Shown: positions 1 through 11,793, counted from the first letter of the stretch. The stretch is DNA of 64,000 nt from Caulobacter zeae (GCF_002858925.1 NZ_PJRS01000023.1:124001-188000); one strand, 5' to 3'. Translations and numbers: made by a program. The notes: generated by a model not told the origin, from the letters alone.

Positions 1-9
1 CCCTCAGCC

Positions 10-444
10 ATGGGGCGTCCCGAGACCACCCTGGCCGTCACCCGCGGCGCGGCAAGGCTGCTGGTGGACCTGGGCTATGCGCCGCTGGCCGAGGTGACTC
101 TGCCCAACGGCCGGCGGGCCGACCTGATGGCCCTGGGGCCCAAGGGCGACATCGTCATCGTCGAGGTGAAGTCGGGGCTGGACGACTATCGCGTCGACCG
201 CAAGTGGGGCGAGTACGGTCCCTATTGCGACGCCTTCCACTTCGCCGTCGCCCCGCAGTTCCCTGACGGGATCCTGCCGCAGGAGCCGGGCCTGATCGTC
301 GCCGACGGCTTCGGCGGCGCGGTGGTGCGGGCCGCGCCAGTCACGCCGCTGGCCGGCGCCCGTCGCAAGGCCCTGACCCTGGCCTTCGCCCGCCTGGCCG
401 CCCTGCGCGCGGCCGGCGTCGCCGCCGAGCGCCTTTCGGTCTGA
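10..444 (+). CDS. mmcB: MmcB family DNA repair protein
   Basis: A 144-residue protein resembling MmcB, the DNA-damage-induced repair protein known from Caulobacter. The fold is expected to be PD-(D/E)XK nuclease-like. The signature is visible as Asp38 after the RRAD segment and the EVK triad at residues 52-54 (IVEVKSG), which would form the metal-binding active site. The chosen ATG lies only 9 bases from the window edge, so a longer N-terminus cannot be excluded. No neighbour upstream is visible. The downstream gap (445-712) has no gene. It holds an inverted repeat TGCAA-GTTT-TTGCA at 603-616 that could be a regulator site for the next operon. The family assignment is fairly secure; the enzymatic activity is inferred. 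Confidence 0.85.
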   Translation: MGRPETTLAVTRGAARLLVDLGYAPLAEVTLPNGRRADLMALGPKGDIVIVEVKSGLDDYRVDRKWGEYGPYCDAFHFAVAPQFPDGILPQEPGLIVADGFGGAVVRAAPVTPLAGARRKALTLAFARLAALRAAGVAAERLSV

Positions 445-712
445 AAGCTGTCAGGCTGATATCAGGCGATCCGAAAATAAATCACCGACTGCGACATTCT
501 GTCCGAACACAACTCAAGATGACGCGTCGGCGGCCATAGAACTTGCCTGCCGCAAGGTCACGCGCAGACCTGGAGTTGTCTCAGCGTCGGCTACCCGACC
601 GGTGCAAGTTTTTGCATAACGGCGTCACCCGGGCGGCGTTACGTCTTCTTTACATCCGCCGCGCCATCACCCCGCCCCACAAGCCCAACAAAGGGCAGGG
701 GATTTCAACAGA

Positions 713-1237
713 ATGTCGAAAAACAAACCCGTCGTGGCGCTGGCCGCGACGCTCCTCGCCGTCGCGCCGATCAGCGCCCATGCCGACGCCGCCAAGGACG
801 TGCAGATCGCCGGGCGCGCGCTGACCTTCCTCGAGAACGGTCCCTCCGGCAAGGCCGTGCTGGGCGTCGTGTTCGACCCGTCCAAGCCCGCCTCGGTGGC
901 CGAGAAGAACGCCGTCATGGCCGCCATCGGCGGCGGCCTCACCACCGGCGCCCTGACCCTGACGGCCAAGCCGGTCGAAGCCGGCGCCGTCTCGGGCGTC
1001 TCGGGCGTGGCCGCCCTCTACGTCACCACCGGCGTGACCGCCGGCCCGGTGGGCGCGGCCGCCAAGGCCAAGAAGATCATCACCATCGGTTCGGACGCGT
1101 CCTGCGCCGCCAGCGGCGCCTGCGTCATGAGCGTCTCGGCCGACCCCAAGGTCGAGATCATCGTCAACCGCGGCGCCGCCGCGGCGGTGGGCGCGGTCTT
1201 CAAGTCCGCCTTCCGCATGATGATCCGCGAAGTCTGA
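713..1237 (+). CDS. YfiR-like periplasmic protein (DUF4154)
   Basis: A 174-residue exported protein; residues 1-24 look like a Sec signal peptide ending at AHA/DA. The rest resembles YfiR/HmsC (DUF4154), periplasmic proteins that in Pseudomonas restrain the diguanylate cyclase YfiN. The C-terminal part keeps the family pattern of a short disulfide loop (Cys131 and Cys137, CAASGAC) followed by VEIIVNRGAAAAVG and a basic tail. It starts at ATG with an AGGGGA ribosome site about 10 bases upstream. The TonB receptor starts 26 bases after its stop, so the two are probably cotranscribed. No diguanylate cyclase gene is adjacent. Similarity is modest, so an unrelated small periplasmic protein is possible. 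Confidence 0.6.
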   Translation: MSKNKPVVALAATLLAVAPISAHADAAKDVQIAGRALTFLENGPSGKAVLGVVFDPSKPASVAEKNAVMAAIGGGLTTGALTLTAKPVEAGAVSGVSGVAALYVTTGVTAGPVGAAAKAKKIITIGSDASCAASGACVMSVSADPKVEIIVNRGAAAAVGAVFKSAFRMMIREV

Positions 1238-1263
1238 TCGCCGCCAGCACAAGAGATATCCAG

Positions 1264-3288
1264 ATGAAGAAGACTCTCCTGGCCGGCGTTTCCGCGGGCC
1301 TCCTCGTCGCCGCCGCCTCGGCCGCACACGCCCAGTCGATCGACTACGGCTCGCTCGAGCAGCTGTTCAACGAACCGGTCACCACCAGCGCCACGGGCGC
1401 CCCGCAGCGCTCGACCGAAGCGCCGGTGGACATGACCATCATCTCGGCCGCCGACATCGAGCGCTCGGGCGCCGTCGACCTGCCGACCATCCTGTCGCGC
1501 GTCGCGGGCCTGGACGTCACCACCTGGGGCGCCGGCACCGCCGACGTCAGCGTGCGCGGCTACAACCAGGCCATGTCGCCGCGCCTGCTGGTGCTGATCA
1601 ACGGCCGCCAGGTCTATCTCGACCACTACGGCTACACCGCCTGGGCCACCCTGCCCGTGCAGCTGTCGGAGATCCGCCAGATCGAGGTGGTCAAGGGCCC
1701 CAACAGCGCCCTGTTCGGCTTCAACGCCGTCAGCGGCGTGGTCAATATCATCACCGCCAACCCCAAGTTCGACCAGACCGGCGACATCACCGTGCGCGGC
1801 GGCTCAGCCCGCTACGGCGAGGTCTCGCTGGCCAAGTCGTTCAAGCTGGGCGAGCGCTTCAGCGCCCGCTTCTCGGCCGGCGCGGCCAAGTCGGACGAGT
1901 TCGACAACACCGTCGGCGTGGCCAAGAGCCAGCAGAACGAACCCTCGCGCGTGTCGGCCAACCTCGACACCGTCACCCAGCTGACCGACAAGGCCGAGCT
2001 GCGCATCGAGGGCTCGTACTCGAACGTCCAGGTCAGCGACATGCTGTCCAACTACGCCTACTCGCCCAGCAAGTACCTGACGGGCTCGCTGAAGGGCACG
2101 CTGACCGCCGACACCAGGGCCGGCCAGCTGCAATTCTCCGCCTACCAGAACGACCTGACCGCCAAGCACGTGATCCTGGGCCAGCAGGCGCGTTTCGAGA
2201 ACAAGATCACGGTCGTCTCGGCCCAGGACCTGTTCAAGATCGGCGCGAAGCACACGATCCGCCTGGGCGGCGAATACCGCCACAACGAGGTCAACACCGC
2301 TCCGATCGGCGGCGCCGAAGTCAGCTATGACGTGCTGTCGGCCTCGGCGATGTGGAACTGGGCGATCACCGACAAGCTCGCCTTCACCGCCGCCGGCCGC
2401 TACGACAGCCTGGACCTGTCGCGCGAGGGCGCCTTCCCGGCCGGCTCGCCGCCGCTGGGCAACGGCTACTGGGATCGCAAGATCGAGGAGCCGTCGTGGA
2501 ACCTGGGCCTCGTCTGGCGCGCCACCGCCGCCGACACCTTCAAGGCCAGCGCCGCCCGCGGCGTGCAGGTGCCGACCCTGGTCGACCTGGGCGCCCTGCA
2601 GGCCCGCGTCAGCGTCGGTCCCTACACCCTGGGTCTGGCCGGCAACCCGACCCTGGAGCCGGCGATCGTCACCAACTACCAGCTGACCTACGAACGCGCC
2701 CTGCCCGCCCTCAAGGCCCAGGTCAGCGCCAAGGCCTTCGTGCAGAAGACGGAAGACGTGAAGGGCCAGCCGACCTCGGCCCAGATCGACGTCGCGCCGA
2801 CCCTGGTCAGCCTGCCGGTGCTCAGCTACCGCAACATCGGCGAGAGCAAGATGACCGGCTTCGAGCTGGCCGCCTCGGGCGAGTTCGGCGCCGGCTTCCG
2901 CTGGAACGCCGACTGGACCCACACCGAGGTCGACGACGAGCCGCTGGCCGGCTTCTCGCCGGTGCTGCGCTCGGCCGCCTTCGGCGCCACCACGCCTGAG
3001 AACCGCGGCAACGTGGCCCTGGGCTGGGCCGGCGGCCCGTGGACGGCCGACGCCTTCGTCACCCTGGTGGGCGACCATCAGGCCTACGCCCTCTACGCGG
3101 TGGGCGCCAATCCGCGCCTGGTGGACATCGACGCCTACGCCGCCATCGGCGGCCGCGTGGCCCGCACCTTCGAGGGCGACGTCACCGTGGCCCTCAGCGG
3201 CCAGAACCTCGGCGACAGCCGCCAGCGCCAGAGCGCCGGCCTGGAAGTCGAGCGTCGCCTGTACCTGAGCGTCAGCAAGCGCTTCTAG
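1264..3288 (+). CDS. TonB-dependent receptor (YfiR-associated type)
   Basis: A 674-residue outer-membrane receptor with a signal peptide at about 1-23 (ending AHAQ). A plug domain covers roughly 40-165, with typical plug strings such as IISAADIERSGAVDLP, VSVRGYN, LVLINGRQVY and VVKGPNSALFGFNAVSGVVN. A 22-strand beta barrel follows and ends in the terminal aromatic LSVSKRF. The N-terminus (YGSLEQLFNEPVTT before the plug) is the form often seen in receptors paired with YfiR-like proteins, matching the gene immediately upstream. The ligand is unknown; the sequence gives no haem or siderophore signature I can defend. A strong terminator follows the stop, closing a two-gene unit. Confidence 0.88.
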   Translation: MKKTLLAGVSAGLLVAAASAAHAQSIDYGSLEQLFNEPVTTSATGAPQRSTEAPVDMTIISAADIERSGAVDLPTILSRVAGLDVTTWGAGTADVSVRGYNQAMSPRLLVLINGRQVYLDHYGYTAWATLPVQLSEIRQIEVVKGPNSALFGFNAVSGVVNIITANPKFDQTGDITVRGGSARYGEVSLAKSFKLGERFSARFSAGAAKSDEFDNTVGVAKSQQNEPSRVSANLDTVTQLTDKAELRIEGSYSNVQVSDMLSNYAYSPSKYLTGSLKGTLTADTRAGQLQFSAYQNDLTAKHVILGQQARFENKITVVSAQDLFKIGAKHTIRLGGEYRHNEVNTAPIGGAEVSYDVLSASAMWNWAITDKLAFTAAGRYDSLDLSREGAFPAGSPPLGNGYWDRKIEEPSWNLGLVWRATAADTFKASAARGVQVPTLVDLGALQARVSVGPYTLGLAGNPTLEPAIVTNYQLTYERALPALKAQVSAKAFVQKTEDVKGQPTSAQIDVAPTLVSLPVLSYRNIGESKMTGFELAASGEFGAGFRWNADWTHTEVDDEPLAGFSPVLRSAAFGATTPENRGNVALGWAGGPWTADAFVTLVGDHQAYALYAVGANPRLVDIDAYAAIGGRVARTFEGDVTVALSGQNLGDSRQRQSAGLEVERRLYLSVSKRF

Positions 3289-3317
3289 GCGCCGGCTTTC
3301 TTGGGTTGAAGACGGAA

Positions 3318-3346
3318 AGGGCGGCTCGCAGGGGCCGCCTTTTTTG
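3318..3346 (+). terminator. Rho-independent terminator after the TonB receptor
   Basis: GGCGGC (3320-3325) pairs with GCCGCC (3334-3339) around a short loop, followed by a run of six T. It lies about 30 bases after the receptor stop and fits an intrinsic terminator on the plus strand. Confidence 0.8.
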
Positions 3347-3350
3347 TTTG

Positions 3351-3481
3351 AACCTCCCCCTGTGGTGGAGGCGGCCGAAGGCCGGAGGGGGGACGTTTTC
3401 AGCTGGCAGGGGGCGGCGGCCGAGCCCGCAACCACTCCCCCACCGATCGCTGTGCGATCGCCTCCCCCACAGGGGGAGGTT
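3351..3481. repeat. Intergenic palindromic repeat, family A
   Basis: Outer arms AACCTCCCCCTGTGG (3351-3365) and CCACAGGGGGAGGTT (3467-3481) are perfectly complementary. They enclose internal GGCCGAAGGCC-type hairpins and a GCGATCGC-rich stem. Similar elements recur at 13534, 20443, 22522, 25335, 43189 and 55041. It sits between the convergent receptor and TonB-like genes. Confidence 0.8.
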
Positions 3482-3492
3482 CCTTCAAGGCT

Positions 3493-4137
3493 TCACCACT
3501 CGTCCTTTTTCTTCTTCATCAGGGCCAGGAGGCCCGGATACGGCCCCTGCCCGGTGCGGTAGAGGCACCACTCGTCGTCCTTCTTGCAGGCCCCGTCGAA
3601 GAAGTCCTTCTTGGCCTGGTCGATCACCGCGTACATCGGCGCGTCGCGGGACTTGATCCCCAGCTTGTCGTCGCAGGCGGCGCGTTCGGCCTTGGTCAGG
3701 CGGTAAAGGTCGGCGTCGTTGCAGCCGCCGCCTTCGCGGGCCGCGGTGCGCAAGTCATCGCCGCCGGGCATGGGCGTTCCGCGCGACTTGAAGCCGGGCG
3801 GCGCCGTGGCGGCGCGCGGGGCCGGCGGCGCGGCCGGAGCCGGGCTCGGCGCGGGGGCGGTCGCGACCTGGGCCGGAGGCGGCGGCGCGACGGCGCGGGC
3901 CGGCGGGGTCTTGGGCGCGGAGGGCGTCGGGACGGACGCGGCGCGCGCCTCGCCCCGGGGCGCCGGTGGCGGGGCGACGTCCACCAGGTCGACGATCAGG
4001 TTCTGCTCGACCAGCGGCGGCATCACCTTGATCCCCGCCAAGAGGCCCACGCCCAGCAGCACGTGCAGGCCGCTCGCCACGATCAGGGCGAGGGTGAAAG
4101 GCCTCTTGCGGCGAACTGTCGATCGCCTGCCGGCCAT
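3493..4137 (-). CDS. TonB-like proline-rich membrane protein of unknown function
   Basis: A 214-residue protein of unrecognised family. It has a basic N-terminus (RRKRPF), one membrane segment at about 14-36 (ALIVASGLHVLLGVGLLAGI), then a Pro/Ala-rich spacer at about 55-125, a layout shared with TonB-type energy transducers. No TonB C-terminal domain is present. The C-terminal 80 residues carry four cysteines and patterns such as LYRLTKAERAACDDK and DEWCLYRTGQGPYPG, suggesting a small disulfide-bonded periplasmic domain. The open frame extends upstream to 4266, but the ATG at 4137 (MAGRRSTV) gives a sensible topology. It is convergent with the TonB receptor; a functional link is conjecture. 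Confidence 0.65.
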   Translation of the reverse strand: MAGRRSTVRRKRPFTLALIVASGLHVLLGVGLLAGIKVMPPLVEQNLIVDLVDVAPPPAPRGEARAASVPTPSAPKTPPARAVAPPPPAQVATAPAPSPAPAAPPAPRAATAPPGFKSRGTPMPGGDDLRTAAREGGGCNDADLYRLTKAERAACDDKLGIKSRDAPMYAVIDQAKKDFFDGACKKDDEWCLYRTGQGPYPGLLALMKKKKDEW

Positions 4138-4230
4138 CCCAAACCCCTGCTCGCCGCCATAACGCGCGGCCGGCGTCGAGGTAGCCGCGCGATGGGGCGC
4201 GGCGATGGCGGCATTGATGCGGCGGCGCAA

Positions 4231-4260
4231 AGAAAAAGGCCCGGCGTCGCCGCCGGGCCT
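4231..4260 (-). terminator. Rho-independent terminator of the fad operon
   Basis: A perfect 10-bp stem AGGCCCGGCG / CGCCGGGCCT with a 4-base loop is followed on the minus strand by TTTTTCTTT. It lies about 150 bases beyond the fadB stop, on the far side of a family B repeat. It may also overlap the leader of the next minus-strand gene. Confidence 0.65.
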
Positions 4261-4292
4261 CCTCATTTCGCCTTGCGGGCGACCGCTGATCC

Positions 4293-4387
4293 GAGAACCC
4301 CGCCCTTGGACAGGCTCAGGGTAAGGTTCTCTACTGTCGCCGCCTGCCCATGATCCTCATCCTGAGCTTGTCGAAGGACGAGGATCA
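4293..4387. repeat. Intergenic palindromic repeat, family B
   Basis: Two inward-facing halves, GAGAACCCCGCCC...GGGTAAGGTTCTC and GATCCTCATCCTGAGC...GAAGGACGAGGATC, form consecutive hairpins. The core CCTCATCCTGAGCTTGTCGA recurs at 16389, 23690, 45733 and 51556. It lies downstream of fadB. Confidence 0.75.
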
Positions 4388-4407
4388 CGCAAGGTGTCTG
4401 ACGTCGC

Positions 4408-6606
4408 CTAGGCGGCCGCCTTTTCCTTGACGCCGAAGCGGCCGTAGAAGGTCTCGCCCTTGGCGGCCATTTCGCGCAGCAGGGCCGGCGGGGTGAAGCG
4501 CGCGCCGTAGGCGGCGGCCAGCTGGTCGAGGGTCTCGACGAACGTGGCCACGCCCACGCCGTCGATCAGGCTGATCGGGCCGCCGGTCCAGGGCGCGAAT
4601 CCCCAGCCCAGGATCGCGCCGACATCGGCTTCGCGCGGATCGGTGATCACGCCTTCCTCGAAGCAGCGCGCGGCCTCGACGGCCTGGCGGTACAGCAGGC
4701 GAGTGCGGATCTGCTCGATCAGCGCCTTGTCGGCGTCCTTGACGGTCACTTCGACGAGGTCCGAAAGGCCCGGCCACAGGGTCTTGGGGCCGTTTTCCGG
4801 ATAGTCGTAGAAGCCCTTGCCGTTCTTGCGGCCGTAGCGGCCCAGGTCCTCGACCATCTTGGCGATGATCGCGGTGAACGGACGCTCTTCGTACTTGTCG
4901 CCGAGGTCCTTCTTCGTCTGGACAGCGATCTTGTGCGACAGGTCCAGCGCGACGTCGTCGTGCATTTCCAGCGGGCCGCGCGGCATGCCGGTGGCGCGAC
5001 CGACATTGTCGATGATCGCCGGCGCGATGCCGTCGCTCAGCAGCTCCATGCCTTCCTGCACGAAGGTGCCGAAGCAGCGCGACGTGTAGAAGCCGCGGCT
5101 GTCGTTGACGACGATCGGGGTCTTCTTGATCTTCAGGACGTAGTCGATCGACTTGGCGATGGTCGCCTGGTCGGTCTTCTCGCCGAGGATGATCTCGACC
5201 AGGCCCATCTTGTCGACCGGCGAGAAGAAGTGGATGCCGATGAAGCTTTCCGGACGGATCGAGGCCTCGGCCAGGCCGGTGATCGGCAGGGTCGAGGTGT
5301 TGGAGCCGAACACGGCGGTGTCGGCCAGTTGGGCCTCGGCCAGCTTGGTGACGGCAGCCTTGACTTCGCGGTTCTCGAACACGGCCTCGACGACCAGGTC
5401 GCTGCCCTTGACGTTGGCGTAGTCGGCGGTCGGGTGGATGAGCGCCAGGATGGCCTCGCCCTTCTCCTGGGTCAGCTTGCCGCGCGAGACGGCCTTCTTG
5501 ACCAGGCCCTCGGCGTAGCCCTTGCCCTTGTCGGCGGCTTCTTGGCTCTGGTCGATCAGCACGGTCTCGATGCCGGCCATGGCTTGGACGTAGGCGATGC
5601 CCGCGCCCATCATGCCGGCGCCGAGCACGGCGACCTTCTTGACGTCGTAGTGCGGCACGCCGTCCGGGCGGCCGGCGCCCTTGCCCAGCTCTTGCAGGCT
5701 GAGGAACAGGGTGCGGATCATGCCCTTGGCCTGCGGCGTCATCAGGGTCTTGATGAAGTAGCGGGTCTCGATGCGGATCGCGGCGTCGAACGGAACCTGC
5801 AGGCCTTCATAGACGGCCTTCATGATGTTCTGCTGGGCCGGGTAGTTGCCGTAGGTGTTCTTGCGCAGCATGGCGTTGCCCATGATGAACACCTGGGCGC
5901 CGGTCGGGGTGTAGGGGCCGCCGCCGGGGATCTTGAAGTCCTTCTTGTCCCACGGCGCGACCGGGTCGCCCTTGGTCTTGATCCAGGTCTTGGCGGCCTC
6001 GACTTCCTGGCCCGCCGGCACGACCTCGTGCACGACCTTGAGGCCCAGGGCCTCGGCCGGCTTCATCGACTTGCCTTCGAGCAGGTACGGCGCGGCGGCC
6101 ATCACGCCCATCAGGCGGGTCAGGCGCTGGGTGCCGCCGCCGCCCGGCAGCAGGCCGACCTTGGCTTCCGGCAGGCCAAGTTGCAGTTTCGGCAGGTCGG
6201 CGACCACGCGGTAGTGGGCAGCCAGGACGAATTCCAGGCCGCCGCCGAGCGCCAGGCCGTTGATGGCCGCGGCCACCGGCTTGCCGCTGGTTTCCAGCTC
6301 GCGGAAGGCCTTGTTCAGCGCGAAGCCCGCGTCGAACGCGGCTTGCAGCCCCTCTTGTCCCTTACTGGCGCCGCCCAGGCCGCCGCTGCCGCCGAGTTCA
6401 CCAAGGTCGGCGCCGGCGCAGAAGCCGGTGGTCTTGCCCGAGGTGATGACGACGCCCTTGATCTCGGCGTCGGTCTTGATGCGCTCGACCAGCTCGCCGA
6501 CTTCCTTGATCACCGAAGCGGTCAGAGTGTTCATCGTGCGGCCGGGGACGTCGAAGGTGACCAGGGCGATGCCGTCGCCGTCGACCTCGATCTTGAAGTT
6601 TTCCAT
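4408..6606 (-). CDS. fadB: Fatty-acid oxidation complex subunit alpha (enoyl-CoA hydratase / 3-hydroxyacyl-CoA dehydrogenase)
   Basis: A 732-residue bifunctional beta-oxidation enzyme that hydrates trans-2-enoyl-CoA and oxidises the L-3-hydroxyacyl-CoA with NAD+. The N-terminal crotonase domain (about 1-190) has the oxyanion and acid/base region [13 protein letters not shown] and [20 protein letters not shown]. The dehydrogenase part has the nucleotide-binding [16 protein letters not shown] near residue 330, then NTSTLPI and [12 protein letters not shown] with the catalytic His. Two C-terminal HCDH domains follow ([25 protein letters not shown]). The length is normal for FadB/FadJ. It is the last gene of the minus-strand fad operon, 139 bases after fadA across a family C repeat, so coupling to fadA may be modulated. 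Confidence 0.95.
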   Translation of the reverse strand: MENFKIEVDGDGIALVTFDVPGRTMNTLTASVIKEVGELVERIKTDAEIKGVVITSGKTTGFCAGADLGELGGSGGLGGASKGQEGLQAAFDAGFALNKAFRELETSGKPVAAAINGLALGGGLEFVLAAHYRVVADLPKLQLGLPEAKVGLLPGGGGTQRLTRLMGVMAAAPYLLEGKSMKPAEALGLKVVHEVVPAGQEVEAAKTWIKTKGDPVAPWDKKDFKIPGGGPYTPTGAQVFIMGNAMLRKNTYGNYPAQQNIMKAVYEGLQVPFDAAIRIETRYFIKTLMTPQAKGMIRTLFLSLQELGKGAGRPDGVPHYDVKKVAVLGAGMMGAGIAYVQAMAGIETVLIDQSQEAADKGKGYAEGLVKKAVSRGKLTQEKGEAILALIHPTADYANVKGSDLVVEAVFENREVKAAVTKLAEAQLADTAVFGSNTSTLPITGLAEASIRPESFIGIHFFSPVDKMGLVEIILGEKTDQATIAKSIDYVLKIKKTPIVVNDSRGFYTSRCFGTFVQEGMELLSDGIAPAIIDNVGRATGMPRGPLEMHDDVALDLSHKIAVQTKKDLGDKYEERPFTAIIAKMVEDLGRYGRKNGKGFYDYPENGPKTLWPGLSDLVEVTVKDADKALIEQIRTRLLYRQAVEAARCFEEGVITDPREADVGAILGWGFAPWTGGPISLIDGVGVATFVETLDQLAAAYGARFTPPALLREMAAKGETFYGRFGVKEKAAA

Positions 6607-6632
6607 GTGGACTAGTCCTTCAGAATTTGGGT

Positions 6633-6732
6633 CGTCATCCCGGCCGTAGCGAAGCGGAGAGCCGGGACCCAGGTGAACCGCAGTGCGCCGGCCCCTGGGT
6701 CCCGGATCGGCCTACGGCCGTCCGGGATGACG
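6633..6732. repeat. Intergenic palindromic repeat, family C
   Basis: Arms CGTCATCCCGGCCGTAG and CTACGGCCGTCCGGGATGACG enclose an inner inverted repeat GGGACCCAGG / CCTGGGTCCC. It fills most of the fadA-fadB gap. Related copies with CGTCATTCCCGCC arms are at 18636, 50021 and 54890. Confidence 0.75.
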
Positions 6733-6745
6733 ATCTGTGCTTGGA

Positions 6746-7951
<1,206 letters not shown>

Positions 7952-7975
7952 TGAATGGCTCCTTCCTGCGATCTT

Positions 7976-8467
7976 TTAAGTGTGTTGTCCCTGACGGGAT
8001 TCTTTGACCGCCGGCTCGACCCGGACGTCCGTCCGGACCGAGTTGGCGATGAAACAGGCGTGGTGGGCGGCCTCGTGCAGGGCCGCCAGCTTGGCTTCGT
8101 CGGGCGCGTCGCCCTCGAAGACGATGTCAGGGCGAAGGGCGACATGGCTGACCCAGTGAGCGCCGTGCTCGTTCTTGGTCATCACGCCCTCGGCCCTGTC
8201 ACGATAGGCGCTGATGAAGAAGCCGGCGCGACGGGCCAGATCCAGGAAGGTCAGCATGTGGCAGGACGACAGCGCCGCCACGAACATCTCCTCGGGATCC
8301 ACGCCCGCCGGGTCCGACCAGGGCAGCGGCACCACCGACGGCGACGCCGAGCCGAGCGCCGTCACCCCGCCGTCGAACGACAGGGTGTGGGCGCGGCTGT
8401 AGCGGCCCCGGGGAAAGTCCGCCCCGGGCTCCAGCTTCCAGTCGACGATGGCGACGTGGGTCGACAT
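7976..8467 (-). CDS. OsmC family protein
   Basis: A 163-residue OsmC/Ohr-fold protein, a class of thiol-dependent peroxidases that reduce organic hydroperoxides. Both family cysteines are seen, in ALSSCHMLTFLDLA and in AAHHACFIANSVRTDV. The C-terminal IVFEGDAPDEAKLAALHE segment is typical of the fold. The ATG at 8467 (MSTHVAIVDW) was chosen over the longer open frame because it aligns with family N-termini and sits 1 base from the preceding gene's stop. Within a beta-oxidation operon it may detoxify fatty-acid hydroperoxides; that role is inferred. Confidence 0.88.
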   Translation of the reverse strand: MSTHVAIVDWKLEPGADFPRGRYSRAHTLSFDGGVTALGSASPSVVPLPWSDPAGVDPEEMFVAALSSCHMLTFLDLARRAGFFISAYRDRAEGVMTKNEHGAHWVSHVALRPDIVFEGDAPDEAKLAALHEAAHHACFIANSVRTDVRVEPAVKESRQGQHT

Positions 8468-8468
8468 G

Positions 8469-8834
8469 CTACTTCTTCCAGGTCCCGATCGGCGACTTGT
8501 GGATCGGGGCGCAGGAGAGGCCGCGCGCGCTGGCCTTGGCCGAATAGACCACCCGCTGGCCAAACTCCGGCGCGGGCAGGCGGCAGGGCGTGAAGCCCGG
8601 CGTGTTCACCGTCAGGGTCCAGGTGGCGATCTTGGAGCGCAGCAGGTTGTTGCACTGCTCGACGCCGGGCTTCAGCGGCAGGTCGAAGGCGCCGGGCTGG
8701 GGGCGCTTGCCCTCCAGCTTGCCCGAGAACTGCAGCGGGCGGCGGCCCTCGGCCTTGACGCAGACCACGGCCGAGCGGGCCGCGTCATTGGCAAGAGAGG
8801 GGGGCGGCGGAGGCGGAGCGTCGGCGAAAAACAT
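8469..8834 (-). CDS. Small conserved-context protein of unknown function
   Basis: A 121-residue protein I do not recognise. It begins MFFADAPPPPPP, has four cysteines (VVCVK, EQCNN, TPCRL, LSCAP) and a basic C-terminus, and shows no clear signal peptide or membrane segment. Its ATG overlaps the stop of the acyl-CoA dehydrogenase by one base (TGATG) and its stop is 1 base from osmC, so it is translated as part of the fad operon. The cysteines could bind metal or form disulfides if exported. Codon use looks like that of its neighbours, so I believe the gene is real despite no family match. Confidence 0.65.
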   Translation of the reverse strand: MFFADAPPPPPPSLANDAARSAVVCVKAEGRRPLQFSGKLEGKRPQPGAFDLPLKPGVEQCNNLLRSKIATWTLTVNTPGFTPCRLPAPEFGQRVVYSAKASARGLSCAPIHKSPIGTWKK

Positions 8835-9997
8835 CAGAGCGTCCTCGCGATCAGCAGCTTCATGATCTCGTTGGTGCCGCCGTAGATGCGCTGGACGCGG
8901 CTGTCCTTGTACATCCGGGCGATCGGGTACTCGTTCATAAAGCCGTATCCGCCGAACAGCTGCAGGCAGCGGTCGACGATCTTGTTCTCCAGGTCCGTCA
9001 CCCAGTACTTGGCCATCGAGGCCGTCGAGGCGTCGAGATCGCCCTTCAGGTGACGCTCGATGCAGTGGTTGACGAACACCTTGGCGACGGTCGCCTCGGT
9101 CTTGCATTCGGCCAGCACGAACTGGGTGTTCTGGAAGGCGATGATCGGCTTGCCGAACGCCTGGCGCTCCTTGACGTAGGCGATGGTCAGCTCCAGCGCC
9201 CGCTCGATGGTCGCCATGCCCTGCACGGCGATGTTCAGCCGCTCCTGCGGCAGCTGGGCCATCAGCTGGAAGAAGCCCTGCCCTTCTTCGGTCCCGAGCA
9301 GGTTCTCGGTCGGGATCTTCACGTCGTTGAAGAACAGCTCGGAGGTGTCCTGGGCCTCGTGCCCCAGCTTGTCGAGGTTGCGGCCGCGCTCGAAGCCCTC
9401 GGCGCCGTCGGTCTCGACGACCACCAGGCTGGTGCCACGCGCGCCGCCGGCCGGGTCGGTCTTGGCGACGACGATGATCAGGTTGGCCGTCTGGCCGTTG
9501 GTGATGAAGGTCTTGGAGCCGTTGACGACGTACTGGTTGCCGACCTTCTTGGCGCTGGTCTTCACACCTTGCAGGTCGGAGCCGGCGCCCGGCTCGGTCA
9601 TGGCGATCGCGCCGACCAGCTCGCCGGTCGACAGGCGCGGCAGCCACCGCTGCTTCTGCTCCTCGGTGCCGTAGTGGAAGATGTACGGCATGACGATGGC
9701 GTTGTGCAGGCTGGCGCCGAAGCCGTCGACGCCCTTCTTGCCCAGCTGTTCCATCAGCACGACCTCGTGGCGATAGTCGCCGCCGGAGCCGCCGTATTCT
9801 TCCGGCGTGGAGAGGCCGAGCAGACCGGCCTCCCCCGCCTTGTTCCACATCGAGCGATCGACGCAGTGGTTCTTGCGCCAGGTCGCCACGACGTTTTCAG
9901 GCGCGTGCTCGTCGAAGAACTTGCCCACCGCATCCTCGAAGATCGCGATGTCTTCTTCGGCCATGAAGGCGGGTTTTGCGACGTCGAGCACGCTCAT
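8834..9997 (-). CDS. Acyl-CoA dehydrogenase, long-chain type
   Basis: A 387-residue FAD-dependent acyl-CoA dehydrogenase that makes the trans-2 double bond in the first step of beta-oxidation. Family strings are IAMTEPGAGSDLQGVKTSA, FITNGQTANLIIVVAKT, and LFGGYGFMNEYPIARMYKD. The C-terminal IYGGTNEIMK replaces the YEGT form with catalytic Glu used by short/medium-chain enzymes, as in long-chain and isovaleryl-type dehydrogenases, where the base comes from another helix. It starts 2 bases after the stop of the larger dehydrogenase gene and overlaps the next gene by one base. Chain-length preference cannot be read from sequence alone. Confidence 0.92.
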   Translation of the reverse strand: MSVLDVAKPAFMAEEDIAIFEDAVGKFFDEHAPENVVATWRKNHCVDRSMWNKAGEAGLLGLSTPEEYGGSGGDYRHEVVLMEQLGKKGVDGFGASLHNAIVMPYIFHYGTEEQKQRWLPRLSTGELVGAIAMTEPGAGSDLQGVKTSAKKVGNQYVVNGSKTFITNGQTANLIIVVAKTDPAGGARGTSLVVVETDGAEGFERGRNLDKLGHEAQDTSELFFNDVKIPTENLLGTEEGQGFFQLMAQLPQERLNIAVQGMATIERALELTIAYVKERQAFGKPIIAFQNTQFVLAECKTEATVAKVFVNHCIERHLKGDLDASTASMAKYWVTDLENKIVDRCLQLFGGYGFMNEYPIARMYKDSRVQRIYGGTNEIMKLLIARTL

Positions 9998-9999
9998 GA

Positions 10000-11793
<1,794 letters not shown>

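Noticed and set aside
3351..3481. Family A arms as a CRISPR-like array
   Set aside because: The repeats are inverted, unequally spaced and lack regular spacers; no cas gene is present.
4933..6615. A 560-codon open frame on the plus strand opposite fadB
   Set aside because: It is an antisense frame produced by GC-rich third positions of fadB; the protein is low-complexity and matches nothing, whereas fadB has complete motifs.
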